Part shown: piece after piece, positions 17,828 to 29,410 of the stretch
Numbering within the stretch: position 1 is the stretch's first letter
Layout: every line of letters begins with the position of its first letter
DNA from: Betaproteobacteria bacterium
GTDB taxonomy: Bacteria; Pseudomonadota; Gammaproteobacteria; Burkholderiales; Ga0077523
Length of the DNA: 64,000 nt
Reading direction: 5' to 3'
Assembly (NCBI GenBank): GCA_016713305.1
Contig: JADJPK010000031.1
Coordinates: forward strand, 806,001 to 870,000
Notes under the pieces: generated by a model
The model's database searches: none
Seen by the model: the letters and a program-made list of their open reading frames with translations, nothing else
Told to the model about the DNA's origin: nothing
Made by a program: the position numbers and the translations under genes

Positions 17828-18034
17828 TTGGCCGAGAACGGCGCCGCCCCGGACAAGGGGCGCAAGATCAAGTGCCCGCAATGCGGTGGGCAGACGACGT
17901 TCGGCCCCGGCAACCCGTGGCGGCCCTTCTGTTCGGAACGCTGCAAGCTGATCGATCTGGGTCAATGGGCCACCGAGAGCTATCGCATCCCGGTGGAGGA
18001 GCAGGACGGCAGTCTCGACTTCCCCGAGAACTGA
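17828..18034 (+). CDS. yacG: DNA gyrase inhibitor YacG
   Basis: A 68-residue zinc-finger protein. YacG binds GyrB and blocks DNA binding by gyrase. The four zinc ligands are present (CPQCGG and FCSERCKLIDLGQWATE), and the acidic C-terminus with YRIPVEEQD is typical. The TTG at 17828 is the likely start, nine bases after the zapD stop. The zapD-yacG order directly after coaE matches the gammaproteobacterial and betaproteobacterial arrangement. Confidence 0.9.
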   Translation: MAENGAAPDKGRKIKCPQCGGQTTFGPGNPWRPFCSERCKLIDLGQWATESYRIPVEEQDGSLDFPEN

Positions 18035-18064
18035 TCGGGGGGAACTTCCCTTCCCCGGCGCGGC

Positions 18065-19027
18065 TCAGCCGGGAATCCAGGTACTGCGGATGGCCGCGAT
18101 CCCGTGTGCGCCTGCCACGCGTGCTTCGTGCAGGTGATCGGGCCGCAGCCCTCCGATCGCGAAAATCGGCAGTTCCAGTCCCGTCACCATCTCCGCCAGT
18201 GCGGTCCAGCCGATTCCGGGATCGCCGGGATGAGACGCCGTGGGCAGCACGGGGCCGGCCAGCGCATAGTCCAGCCCCAGATCCTGGGCGCGTTCCAGTT
18301 CTTCTCGATCGTGACAGGAGGCGCCCACCCAGCGAAAGCCGGGCCTTTCCCGTGTCCCGGCCAGAATGCGTGCCGGGAGGTGCACGCCGTCGGCACCGAT
18401 GGCACGCGCAAGATCCGGATCGCCGTTCAGCACCACCAGGGCCGAGGCTTCGTGAGCCCGCCGCACGATTTCGCGCGCCACGGACTCCAGGGCCGCATGG
18501 GTCAGTGCCGGCTCGCGGACCTGGATGAAGCGCAAGCCCCGTCCGAGGGCGGAATCGAGCCGGCGCAGGAATTCCTCCGCCCCGAGATCCTTCACTTGTG
18601 AGATGCCCAGCACGAGCGGCAGGGACAGCGCCTTGAGAATCGGGCCGTTGGCCGGCAGAACGGGATCGACGGTCAGCTGCGGAAACCGCTGCCACGCGAA
18701 GGCCTGTCCTTCGCGCGACTGGAGTGCGCCGTGCCACCCGGGAACCCGGAAGAAATGCAGGCGCACCCGTCCGTGCGGGTAGACATGCGTGCGGGTGATC
18801 CAGGGAAACGCCTGGTCGACCTCGATGCCCAGTTCTTCATGCAGTTCGCGTGCGAGCGCCTGAGCGGGGGTTTCGCCCGGCTCGCACTTGCCCCCGGGAA
18901 ACTCCCACCACCCCGCGTACACCTTGCCGGCCGGGCGCTGGGCGAGCAGAAAGGACCCGTCATCCTGCTCGATGACCGCGGCGGCGACCTCGATCCAGCC
19001 AGAGCCGTCGACCGGCGAATCCGTCAC
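18065..19027 (-). CDS. Nudix hydrolase (MutT-like) fused to a thiamine-phosphate-synthase-like domain
   Basis: A 320-residue two-domain protein. Residues 10-135 are an 8-oxo-dGTP diphosphatase-type Nudix domain with a complete Nudix box from about 46 to 68 (GGKCEPGE then RELHEELG). Residues 145-320 are a TIM-barrel related to ThiE/TenI (GLRFIQVREP, GADGVHLPARIL, WVGASCHDREEL, YALAGPVLPTASHPG, IFAIGGL). The GTG start at 19027 overlaps the stop of the upstream ATPase gene (GTGA). The architecture is known in beta- and gammaproteobacteria; the ThiE-like half probably does not replace the true ThiE, and its role is unknown. Confidence 0.92.
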   Translation of the reverse strand: MTDSPVDGSGWIEVAAAVIEQDDGSFLLAQRPAGKVYAGWWEFPGGKCEPGETPAQALARELHEELGIEVDQAFPWITRTHVYPHGRVRLHFFRVPGWHGALQSREGQAFAWQRFPQLTVDPVLPANGPILKALSLPLVLGISQVKDLGAEEFLRRLDSALGRGLRFIQVREPALTHAALESVAREIVRRAHEASALVVLNGDPDLARAIGADGVHLPARILAGTRERPGFRWVGASCHDREELERAQDLGLDYALAGPVLPTASHPGDPGIGWTALAEMVTGLELPIFAIGGLRPDHLHEARVAGAHGIAAIRSTWIPG

Positions 19028-19977
19028 CGCCCTGCTTTCCGTCCCCGACGCGCTTCCAGCAGCCGGCGGCCGGCATAGTCGCGCGCGAAGTGCCATGCGA
19101 CTCGACCGCTGCGAGAACCGCGGGACAGGGCCCATTGCAGGGCCTCACGGCGAAGCTCTTCCTGATCGGGATCCGTCACGCCCAGCACGCCGACCCAGTA
19201 GCGGGCGATGTCCAGATAGTGCTCCTGATCGAAGGGGTAGAAGGACACCCAGAGACCGAACCGCTCCGACAGCGAGATCTTCTCCTCGACCGTCTCGCCG
19301 GGATGCACCTCTTCGTCGACATACTTTGTCTCGAGGTTCTCGTGCATGTACTCCGGCATGAGATGGCGGCGGTTCGAGGTGGCGTAGACCAGGACGTTCT
19401 CGGTCGTTGCCGCGATGGTGCCGTCCAGGATGGCCTTGAGCGCCTTGTATCCCGGTTCGTCGGCTTCGAAGGAGAGATCGTCGCAGAACACGATGAATTT
19501 CTGCGGCAGGCCGCCCACCAGATCCACGATTTCGGGCAGGTCGACGAGATCGTGCTTCTCGACCTCGATGAGTCGCAGCCCGCGGCCCGCGTACTTGTTC
19601 AGCACCGACTTGACGAGCGACGACTTGCCGGTGCCCCGTGCCCCCGTGAGCAGTACGTTGTTCGCGGGCACGCCTTCCACGAACTGGCGCGTGTTGGCGT
19701 CCACCAGCTTTGCCTGGGGATCGACTCCCTTGAGGTCCTTCAGGCCGATACGGTGAGGCCGCTCGACCGGCACCAGCGAGCCCACGCTCTGCCGCCGGCG
19801 CCAGCGAAACGCGATGTGGGCCTGCATGTCGGGCAACGCGGCAACGGCAGGAAGAACGGGTTCCAGGCGATCGAGCATCGCCTCCGCGCGAACGGCCAGC
19901 CGCTCGAGCGCGTTCATCGCATCGGGGCGGGCAGCGGCAGACGGAGCGTCGGGCGTCTTACGTCCGGTATTCGGCAT
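19024..19977 (-). CDS. AAA ATPase of the DUF815 family
   Basis: A 317-residue P-loop protein. Walker A is LLTGARGTGKSSLVK near residue 110; Walker B is QKFIVFCDDLSFE; a sensor-like NVLVYATSNRRHLMPEYM follows, with the DUF815-typical EKISLSERFGLWVSFYPFDQEHYL. Family members are orphan AAA+ proteins of unknown function often placed beside mutT and argJ. The end of argJ overlaps its start by 20 bases if the ATG at 19977 is used; ATG at 19917 (MNALERLAVRAE) is an alternative start. Confidence 0.9.
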   Translation of the reverse strand: MPNTGRKTPDAPSAAARPDAMNALERLAVRAEAMLDRLEPVLPAVAALPDMQAHIAFRWRRRQSVGSLVPVERPHRIGLKDLKGVDPQAKLVDANTRQFVEGVPANNVLLTGARGTGKSSLVKSVLNKYAGRGLRLIEVEKHDLVDLPEIVDLVGGLPQKFIVFCDDLSFEADEPGYKALKAILDGTIAATTENVLVYATSNRRHLMPEYMHENLETKYVDEEVHPGETVEEKISLSERFGLWVSFYPFDQEHYLDIARYWVGVLGVTDPDQEELRREALQWALSRGSRSGRVAWHFARDYAGRRLLEARRGRKAGR

Positions 19978-21186
19978 TGATCTTCACGTAGTCGTAGGAA
20001 TAGTCGCAGGTCCAGACGGTCGTCGCACCGGCGCCACGGCCGAGGTCGACGCGGACCGGGATCTCCGCGGGCTTCATCACCCGCGCTCCGTCTTCCTCCC
20101 GGTACGTCGCGCTGCGGCCACCGCGCTCGATGACCAGCACGTCGCCAAGCCAGAGATTCACGCGGGACACGTCGAGCGAGGGCACGCCGGCATTGCCGAT
20201 GGCCATGATGAGACGGCCGAGGTTGGGGTCGGAGGCGAAGAACGCGGTCTTGACCAGAGGCGAATTCGCAATGGATCGGGCGACGCGCAACGCCTCGTCC
20301 GCCGTGGCGGCCCCTTGCACCTCGACCGTGATGAACTTGGTCGCCCTTCGCCGTCGCGCGCAATCGCTTGCGCCAGAGGCACCGCCACTTGCAGGACGGT
20401 GTCGCAGAGTTCGCCGTACCGCGCATCGCCAGCCGAGGCGATCTCGGGCATGCCGGAACGACCGGTGGCGATCAGCACGAACGAATCGTTGGTGGAGGTA
20501 TCGCCGTCGACGGTGACGCGATTGAAGGATCGGTCGGCGACTTCGCGCACGAGGGAATCGAGGACAGGCCGGGCAACGCAGGCATCGGTGGCGATGAACG
20601 CAAGCATGGTGGCCATGTTCGGCTGCAGCATCCCCACTCCCTTGGCGATGCCGGTCACCGTGACCGGGCTGCCGCCGATCGCTGCGCGCCTGGAGAATCC
20701 CTTGGGGACGGTGTCGGTCGTCATGATGGCGGAAGCCGCCTCGGCCCAGTGGTCCGGAGCCAGTGTTTCCACGCAGGCAGGCAGCGCGCGCTCGATGCGA
20801 TCGACGGGCAGGTGCTCGAGGATCACCCCGGTGGAGAAAGGAAGGATCTCGCCCGGGGTGGTGCCCAGGAGTTGCGCCACCGCACGGCAGGTGGCGAGCG
20901 CGGCCTCCCGGCCCTGCGCTCCGGTGCCGCAATTCGCGTTGCCGGCATTGACGATGAGGCCGCGGCATCCCGCCGACGCGCTCAAGTGCTGCCGGCAGAC
21001 TTGCACGGGTGCGGCGGCGAAGCTGTTCTGCGTGAAGACGCCCGCCACCACCGAGCCGGGCGCAAGGCGCATGAGCATGAGATCGCGGCGATCGGCCTTG
21101 CGGATGCCGGCTTCGGCGAAGCCCAGTTCGACGCCATCGACGGCGTGCATCGCCGCGGGGTCGGGCGGAGAAAGGTTCACGGCCAT
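19958..21186 (-). CDS. argJ: Bifunctional ornithine acetyltransferase / N-acetylglutamate synthase ArgJ (frameshifted)
   Basis: Recycles the acetyl group in arginine synthesis; the precursor self-cleaves before the Thr of an ATML motif, which is present (QPNMATMLAFIATDA). The N-terminal half is intact (GVELGFAEAGIRKADRRDL, GLIVNAGNANCGTGAQG, EILPFSTGVI). The frame breaks at 20344-20346: the coding strand reads DGEGRPSS where homologues have DGEGATKFITV, and the rest (KFITVEVQGA, FFASDPNLGRLIMAIGNAG, YVKINAEYRT) continues in the next frame. One G is missing from a short G-run. Essential for arginine prototrophy, so probably a consensus error. Confidence 0.93.
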
Positions 21187-21246
21187 TTCAGTGCTCTCTG
21201 GAAACGGTAGAGGTGTCAGCGGAGAGCGGCGCGCGGGCGCCGCGGG

Positions 21247-23976
<2,730 letters not shown>

Positions 23977-24292
23977 GAGATTGGTGAGCGTTGTACGCCT
24001 GCAAAATGCATCGAGGGGTGAGCACCGCTGTCCTCACCCCTCGAGCGCAATTCAGAATTCGTGGTGCCCCGATCCGGCCTGGGCCCGCGAAGAACCCGTC
24101 CGGGCAACCGCCTGCACGCTGGATTCCGCACCAGCGCGTGCCACCGTGCGCCTGCTGCCCGACTCCGCGGGCCTCATCGGTCCCGACATCGCAGGATGCT
24201 CACGAACACCCCGATTTTCCGCGCCTTTCATGACGGAAATCGTGACGAGAACATGCACCATGACCGATCCGGCCGATATTAACATACGACCC
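23977..24292. other. secA-dciA divergent intergenic region
   Basis: 316 bases with no credible gene. The secA-proximal part holds a perfect inverted repeat at 24011-24044. An M23-type peptidase gene sits near secA in some betaproteobacteria; no trace of one is seen here. Promoters for both genes must lie here, but no hexamer pair was convincing. Confidence 0.6.
24011..24044. repeat. 12-bp perfect inverted repeat in the secA leader
   Basis: Bases 24011-24022 are the exact reverse complement of 24033-24044, with a 10-base loop. It lies 35 bases upstream of the secA ATG on the minus strand. No U-run follows in that direction. It could be a leader hairpin affecting secA expression or an operator. 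Confidence 0.65.
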
Positions 24293-24775
24293 ATGGACCG
24301 TCCCCGCCGCCCCGTGCCCCGCTCGACGCCTGCTGCTGCCCCCCGCTCCCGAGGCAAGACCGTGCGGGACTGGCTGGGCTCGCTGGGCGATTCGGCGTCG
24401 ATCGCCGATCACGCCCGCCTTCTCGCCGGCATCCAGCGGACCCTGGCGTCCGTCCTGCCGCCGTTGCTCCGGACGGAAGTCCAGGTGGCCAATTTCCGAC
24501 AGGGGACTCTCGTGGTGGGCGCGACCAACGGGGCCGTGGCTCACCGGCTGCGCACCCTCTCGGGGTCGGTCCTCGACCGGCTCCGCGCGGAAGGAGTGGC
24601 GGCAAGCACGCTCAAGGTGGAGGTTCGACCGCTTCCGGTCACCCCGGCGTCCGCGCCCAAGAGAGCGGTCCTCTCGACGGAGGCCAGGACCCGTCTGGAG
24701 GAGTTGTCGCGGAACCTCCCGGAGTCTCCCGTGCGCGAGGCGGTGCTCAGGATGATTCGGCAGGCGCGCCGCTGA
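24293..24775 (+). CDS. dciA: DciA-like replicative helicase loader (DUF721)
   Basis: A 160-residue protein of the DUF721/DciA family, the ancestral bacterial loader of DnaB helicase. A basic, Pro/Arg-rich N-terminal segment precedes the domain, which begins TVRDWLGSLGDSASIADHARLL and contains VQVANFRQGTLVVGATNGAVAHRLRTL, the typical KH-like core, followed by LKVEVRP. The C-terminal stretch (ARTRLEELSRNLPESPVREAVLRMI) is predicted helical. The ATG at 24293 is the first likely start. Location between secA and lpxC is common in betaproteobacteria. Confidence 0.85.
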   Translation: MDRPRRPVPRSTPAAAPRSRGKTVRDWLGSLGDSASIADHARLLAGIQRTLASVLPPLLRTEVQVANFRQGTLVVGATNGAVAHRLRTLSGSVLDRLRAEGVAASTLKVEVRPLPVTPASAPKRAVLSTEARTRLEELSRNLPESPVREAVLRMIRQARR

Positions 24776-24802
24776 CCGCCTCTGCCCATGGGGCACCCGG
24801 CT

Positions 24803-24988
24803 TCACAGGACCAGGATCACCCGCTCGAGCACGTAGAAGGCCATCACGATCGCCAGAAGGATCACGGCGTAGCGGAGGATCTGTCCCGCGAGCCGCAGGT
24901 AGCGCCTGTCCCGCTTGAGCACGAACAAGAGGAAACTGCCGCCGATGGCGAGCAGGACCAGGAAGCCGACGATCCGGATGACCAGCAT
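24803..24988 (-). CDS. Small two-helix membrane protein downstream of lpxC
   Basis: A 61-residue protein, nearly all hydrophobic: helix one IRIVGFLVLLAIGGSFLLFVL, a basic loop KRDRRYLRLAG, then helix two ILRYAVILLAIVMAFYVLERV. It lies 24 bases after the lpxC stop on the same strand, so the two are probably co-transcribed. Small proteins of this shape occur at this place in other betaproteobacteria. No function known. Confidence 0.75.
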   Translation of the reverse strand: MLVIRIVGFLVLLAIGGSFLLFVLKRDRRYLRLAGQILRYAVILLAIVMAFYVLERVILVL

Positions 24989-25012
24989 CGTGCCGACGCC
25001 GTCGGACCTTCC

Positions 25013-25924
25013 CTAGCTGGCGAGCAACTGCAGCCGGGCGAAGGCGGGCGCCTGCGACTCCTCGGCGAACGTGGCGTATTCCCAGGCACGCTCGTTCTCC
25101 AGCAGCCGGCGAAGCAGTGCATTGTTGAGCGCATGGCCGGACTTGTGGGCACTGAAGCTGCCGATCAGAGGGTGCCCCAGGAGGTACAGATCGCCGATGG
25201 CATCGAGAACCTTGTGCTTCACGAACTCGTCCTCGTAGCGCAGGCCATCCTCGTTCAGGATGCGGTATTCGTCCATCACGATCGCATTGTCCAGGCTGTC
25301 CCCAAGGGCGAGGCCCTGGGACCGCATGCTCTCCACTTCGTGCATGAACTCGAACGTTCTGGCACGGCTCACTTCGCGCACGTAGGAGATCTCGTCGAAA
25401 TCCACGACCACTCGGTTGCCCGAGACGTCGAACGCGGGATGCTTGAAATCGATCGAGAAGTCGAGCCGGAAGCCCGCATACGGTTCCAGCCGTGCCCACT
25501 TGTCCCCGTGGCTCACTTCCACGGGCTCCCTGACACGAATGAACCGCTTGGGAGCGTTCTGCTCTTCCACACCGGCCGACTGGATCAGGAAGACGAACGG
25601 CGCGGCGCTGCCGTCCATGATCGGAACTTCCGCCGAGGTGAGATCCACGTACACATTGTCGATGCCCAGCCCCGCGAGCGCCGACATGAGGTGCTCCACC
25701 GTGGACACCCGCACGCCGTCCTTGTCCAGACACGACGACAGGCGCGTGTCCTTCACTGCATAGGGGCCGGCGGGAATGTCGACGGGATCCGCGAGATCGG
25801 TCCGGCGGAAGACGATGCCGGTGTTGACCGCCGCCGGACGCAAGGTCATGAGGACCTTCTCTCCGGTGTGCAGTCCCACGCCGGTCGCCCGGACGACATT
25901 CTTGAGGGTTCTTTGCTTCAGCAT
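25013..25924 (-). CDS. lpxC: UDP-3-O-acyl-N-acetylglucosamine deacetylase LpxC
   Basis: Committed zinc-dependent step of lipid A synthesis. 303 residues, intact. Zinc ligands are present at almost the Escherichia coli positions: His78 (STVEHLMSAL), His237 and Asp241 (FVKHKVLDAIGD); His264 in FSAHKSGHALN is the general acid/base. The ATG at 25924 gives the invariant start MLKQRTLKNVVRATGVGLHTG; an upstream in-frame ATG lies in non-conserved sequence. It follows ftsZ at the end of the dcw cluster, as in other proteobacteria. Confidence 0.97.
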   Translation of the reverse strand: MLKQRTLKNVVRATGVGLHTGEKVLMTLRPAAVNTGIVFRRTDLADPVDIPAGPYAVKDTRLSSCLDKDGVRVSTVEHLMSALAGLGIDNVYVDLTSAEVPIMDGSAAPFVFLIQSAGVEEQNAPKRFIRVREPVEVSHGDKWARLEPYAGFRLDFSIDFKHPAFDVSGNRVVVDFDEISYVREVSRARTFEFMHEVESMRSQGLALGDSLDNAIVMDEYRILNEDGLRYEDEFVKHKVLDAIGDLYLLGHPLIGSFSAHKSGHALNNALLRRLLENERAWEYATFAEESQAPAFARLQLLAS

Positions 25925-26127
25925 CTCGCTTTCAGGCACGGCTCCGATATCGGTTGGGAAACCCGGCGCAGGCGAAGGTTCGCGGCGCGAGCACCCCGAA
26001 GCACCGGGGAATCGGCCCCTTGTCGCCGGTGCCGGACGGCACCTCCGCACTTCCGTTCGACATCGCTAACTGGTTGATCAGGTTACCACAACGAACCCTG
26101 TTCAGACATCAGTCCAGCACATCTGCA

Positions 26128-26157
26128 TCCGGGGCCGCGAGGCGGTGCAGCCCCGGA
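26128..26157 (-). other. GC-rich hairpin between ftsZ and lpxC
   Basis: An 8-bp perfect stem (26128-26135 with 26150-26157) lies 15 bases after the ftsZ stop. No run of U follows on the minus strand. It may weaken read-through from ftsZ to lpxC or protect the ftsZ message 3' end. Confidence 0.5.
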
Positions 26158-26172
26158 CGCATTCACCCGGAA

Positions 26173-27330
26173 TCAGTCCGCCTGCTTGCGCAGGAATGCC
26201 GGAATGTCCAGGGTCTCGATGCCGGAAAGCTTCATCGCCTCCACGGTGTCACGGTTGCGCCGGCGGATGACCGCGGGCGTATCCAGATCGCCGTAGTTCG
26301 GCTCGGCCGCGATGGGCATGCTGTCCGTGCCGGTCTTGATGACCTGCAACGGCTTGGCCTGCTGACGGCTGACGGGCGGTGAGCCGAGACCGGTGGCGAC
26401 CATGGTCACACGAAGATCGTCGCCCAGGGTCTCGTCGATGACCGTGCCCACGATGACGGTTGCGTCGTCGGCCGTGAACCCCTTGATGGTGTTCATGACC
26501 TCGTGCACTTCCTTCATCTTGAGGTTGGTCGCCGCCGTGATGTTCACCAGCACGCCGCGGGCCCCGGCAAGGTTCACGTCTTCCAGCAGCGGGCTGGCGA
26601 CCGCCTGCTCGGCCGCCTGGGCGGCGCGGTGCGGACCGGACGCAAGGGCGGAACCCATCATGGCCATGCCCATCTCCGACATGACCGTGCGCACGTCGGC
26701 GAAGTCGACGTTGACCAGACCCGGACACTTGATGACTTCGGCGATGCCCGCGACCGCGCCGTGAAGCACGCTGTTCGCGGCCTTGAAGGCGTCCAGCATG
26801 GAGATGTCCTCGCCAAGCACCGCCATCAGCTTGTCGTTCGGGATGATGATCAGCGAGTCCACGTGACGGCTCAGGTCCTCGAGGCCCTGCATGGCGATCT
26901 TGAGCCGTTTGCCTTCGAAACTGAACGGCTTGGTCACCACCGCCACCGTGAGAATGCCCAGTTCCCTGGCCACCTCCGCCACGATGGGCGCCGCCCCCGT
27001 GCCGGTACCGCCTCCCATGCCGGCCGTGAGGAACAGCATGTCCGCACCTTCGATGAGTTCGATGATGCGCTCGCGGTCCTCCATCGCCGCCTGCTTGCCG
27101 ACTTCCGGATTGGCGCCGGCACCCAGTCCCTTGGTGACGCTGGTCCCCAACTGCAGGATCTGACCGGAGCGATTGCGCTTGAGCGCCTGCGCGTCGGTGT
27201 TCATGCAGATGAATTCCACGCCGTCGACCCCCTGGTCGATCATGTGATCGACCGCATTGCCGCCGCAACCACCCACACCCACCACCTTGATGACCGCCTC
27301 TTGCGGCTGGGCATCCACAATTTCGAACAT
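26173..27330 (-). CDS. ftsZ: Cell division protein FtsZ
   Basis: Tubulin-like GTPase that forms the division ring. 385 residues. GTP-binding parts: VVGVGGCGGNAVDHM, the tubulin signature GGGTGTG at residues 106-112, and PNDKLMAVLG. The T7-loop/C-terminal domain follows (VLVNITAATNLKMKEV, ATVIVGTVIDETLGDDLRVTMVATG). A short variable linker leads to the conserved tail DIPAFLRKQAD that binds FtsA and ZipA. The open frame extends upstream, but ATG 27330 gives the normal MFEIVD start. It lies 80 bases after ftsA. Confidence 0.98.
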   Translation of the reverse strand: MFEIVDAQPQEAVIKVVGVGGCGGNAVDHMIDQGVDGVEFICMNTDAQALKRNRSGQILQLGTSVTKGLGAGANPEVGKQAAMEDRERIIELIEGADMLFLTAGMGGGTGTGAAPIVAEVARELGILTVAVVTKPFSFEGKRLKIAMQGLEDLSRHVDSLIIIPNDKLMAVLGEDISMLDAFKAANSVLHGAVAGIAEVIKCPGLVNVDFADVRTVMSEMGMAMMGSALASGPHRAAQAAEQAVASPLLEDVNLAGARGVLVNITAATNLKMKEVHEVMNTIKGFTADDATVIVGTVIDETLGDDLRVTMVATGLGSPPVSRQQAKPLQVIKTGTDSMPIAAEPNYGDLDTPAVIRRRNRDTVEAMKLSGIETLDIPAFLRKQAD

Positions 27331-27410
27331 GTCTACCGCCTCCTCTAGCTGATTGCACCCTCGCAACGAACCCGCAATCCCACTGCCAATTCCCTGCCTG
27401 CCTGCCGCGG

Positions 27411-28682
27411 TCAGAAATTGACCGCGAACCATTCCTTCATGCGCGAGAACACCTGCTGAACGCTGCCTGTCGACAGCTTCGCGAGGTCCCGCCGCTTCTG
27501 TTGTTCGTAAGCCGCACCGAGCAGGCCGATGCCGGTGGAGTACCTCGGTCCGCACACCACCTCCGCGAGCGGCCCGGCGTAGTTGGGTACGCCCAGACGC
27601 ACCGGCATGTGGAAGACCTCCTCTCCCAGTTCGACCATCCCCTGCATGCCCGCGCTGCCTCCGGTGATGACGATTCCCGACGACAGCAGGTCCTCGTAGC
27701 CGCTGCGCCGCAGTTCCGCCTGCACCAGCGAGTACAGTTCCTCCACCCTCGGCTCGATCACTTCCGCCAGGGTCTGCCGCGAGAGCAGCCGCGGCCCCCG
27801 GTCGCCCACGCCCGGCACCTCGACCATCTCCGACGGATTGGCGAGCTGACGCAGCGCGCAGCCGTACTTGCGCTTGATCTCCTCCGCGTCCTTGGTGGGC
27901 GTGCGCAGCGCCATGGCGATGTCGTTGGTGATCTGGTCGCCCGCGATGGGAATCACGGCGGTGTGCCGGATCGCGCCTTGCGTGAAGACCGCGATGTCGG
28001 CCGTGCCGCCGCCGATGTCCACGATCGCCACGCCCAGGTCCTTCTCGTCCTCCGACAGCGTGGCCATCGCCGACGCCAGCGGCTGCAGGATGAGATCGCG
28101 CACCTCGAGACCGCAGCGGCGCACGCACTTGAGGATGTTCTGCGCCGCCGAGACCGCGCCCGTCACGATGTGGACCTTCACCTCGAGACGCACGCCCGCC
28201 ATGCCGAGCGGCTCGCGGACATCCTCCTGTCCGTCGATGACGAACTCCTGGTTGAGCACATGCAGGATCTGCTGGTCCGTGGGGATGTTCACGGCCTTCG
28301 CCGTCTCGATCACGCGGTCCACGTCGAGCTGCGACACCTCGCGATCCTTCACCGCCACCATCCCGTGGGAGTTGAAGCTCTTGATGTGGCTGCCCGCGAT
28401 CCCGGTGTACACCTCCTTGATCTTGCAGTCGGCCATCAGCTCCGCTTCCTCCAGCGCGCGCTGGATCGCCGTGACCGTCGATTCGATGTTGACCACCACG
28501 CCCTTCTTCAGGCCGCGGGAAGGGTGGCTGCCCAGACCGACCACCTCGAACCCGCCCTCCGGCTTTGCCTCGGCGACGATCGCCACGATCTTGGACGTGC
28601 CGATGTCGAGCCCGACCATGAGGTTGCGCACGTCCTTCGGCTTGTTCATGAGCGCCATCCGTTTCGTTTCTGCCAGGTCCAT
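27411..28682 (-). CDS. ftsA: Cell division protein FtsA
   Basis: Actin-like membrane anchor of the Z ring. 423 residues: phosphate-1 motif VGLDIGTSKIVAIVAEA, domain 1C (EAELMADCKIKEVYTGIAGSHIKS in two blocks), phosphate-2 VAIVDIGGGTADIAVF, adenosine motif GIVITGGSAGMQGM. The C-terminal amphipathic membrane helix is seen as QQVFSRMKEWFAVNF. The ATG at 28682 has GGGAG eight bases upstream and is preferred over the in-frame ATGs at 28658 and 28649. Confidence 0.97.
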   Translation of the reverse strand: MDLAETKRMALMNKPKDVRNLMVGLDIGTSKIVAIVAEAKPEGGFEVVGLGSHPSRGLKKGVVVNIESTVTAIQRALEEAELMADCKIKEVYTGIAGSHIKSFNSHGMVAVKDREVSQLDVDRVIETAKAVNIPTDQQILHVLNQEFVIDGQEDVREPLGMAGVRLEVKVHIVTGAVSAAQNILKCVRRCGLEVRDLILQPLASAMATLSEDEKDLGVAIVDIGGGTADIAVFTQGAIRHTAVIPIAGDQITNDIAMALRTPTKDAEEIKRKYGCALRQLANPSEMVEVPGVGDRGPRLLSRQTLAEVIEPRVEELYSLVQAELRRSGYEDLLSSGIVITGGSAGMQGMVELGEEVFHMPVRLGVPNYAGPLAEVVCGPRYSTGIGLLGAAYEQQKRRDLAKLSTGSVQQVFSRMKEWFAVNF

Positions 28683-28699
28683 CGCCCGATCTCCCTCGG

Positions 28700-29410
28700 T
28701 CAAGCCCCTTTGTTCACTGTCTTCAGGCGGACGGCGAATCCGTTCGGATACCGCAGGTCCACCATCCTTGGCGGCTCCTTCATGAGCCCGACGCTCGTCA
28801 CATAGGCATCCGCGAACTTGGAAAGCCGTTCGACGACGCGCTCGCGTCCCAGCTCGAGGGTCATGCCGTCCTCGAGTTGCACCGTCCACGCGCGGCGTTC
28901 CGACACGCGGATGTCCTGCACGCGCCGTCCGAGCGGCGCGAGCGCGCGATCGAAGGCGGCGTAATTCGTGGCCATGTCTCCGGCCAGTTCCGGCGGACCG
29001 GAAAAGACCGGCAGCGGGTCGTCCGACGCCGCCGTGAAGATCTCGCCGTGGGTGTTCACGAGGCCGTCCTGCCTCCAGCGCGCGAGCACCGCGTGCTCCT
29101 CGAGCGTCACTTCGAGTCGGTCGGGCCATTGCCTGCGCACCTGGACCTTGCGCACCCAGGGCAGCTTCTCGAAGGCCAGGCGGGAAGCATCGAGATTGAT
29201 GGTGAAGAAGGTGCCGCGCAGTTCGCGGTGCACGACGTTGTCGATCTGCGTGGGCGTGACCCGGGAGATGCTTCCTGTGATCACCACTTCGCGCACTGGA
29301 AACAAGGGGGAATGCACGGTGACGAGGATCCCGATGTAGAGCAGCCCGAGCGCGAACACGCCGAAGAGCAGCGACGAGATCGTCGAGAGCGCTTCCGGTC
29401 TATCCCACAT
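28700..29410 (-). CDS. ftsQ: Cell division protein FtsQ
   Basis: Bitopic divisome protein that links FtsB/FtsL to the early ring. Short cytoplasmic start, one helix (residues 12-33, LLFGVFALGLLYIGILVTV), then the POTRA domain (FPVREVVITGSISRVTPTQI) and the FtsQ beta domain (LPWVRKVQVRRQWPDRLEVTLEEH, ARWRQDGLVNTHGEIF). 236 residues. It overlaps the 3' end of ddl by 11 bases and ends 17 bases before ftsA. Confidence 0.94.
   Translation of the reverse strand: MWDRPEALSTISSLLFGVFALGLLYIGILVTVHSPLFPVREVVITGSISRVTPTQIDNVVHRELRGTFFTINLDASRLAFEKLPWVRKVQVRRQWPDRLEVTLEEHAVLARWRQDGLVNTHGEIFTAASDDPLPVFSGPPELAGDMATNYAAFDRALAPLGRRVQDIRVSERRAWTVQLEDGMTLELGRERVVERLSKFADAYVTSVGLMKEPPRMVDLRYPNGFAVRLKTVNKGA

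Noticed and set aside
20340..20350. Programmed ribosomal frameshifting in argJ, murE, ftsW or pilC
   Set aside because: No slippery heptamer with a downstream pseudoknot was seen, and these genes are not known to use it; the breaks are better explained as one-base consensus errors.
24050..24292. Remnant of an M23 peptidase gene beside secA
   Set aside because: No conserved M23 motif could be found in any frame of this interval.
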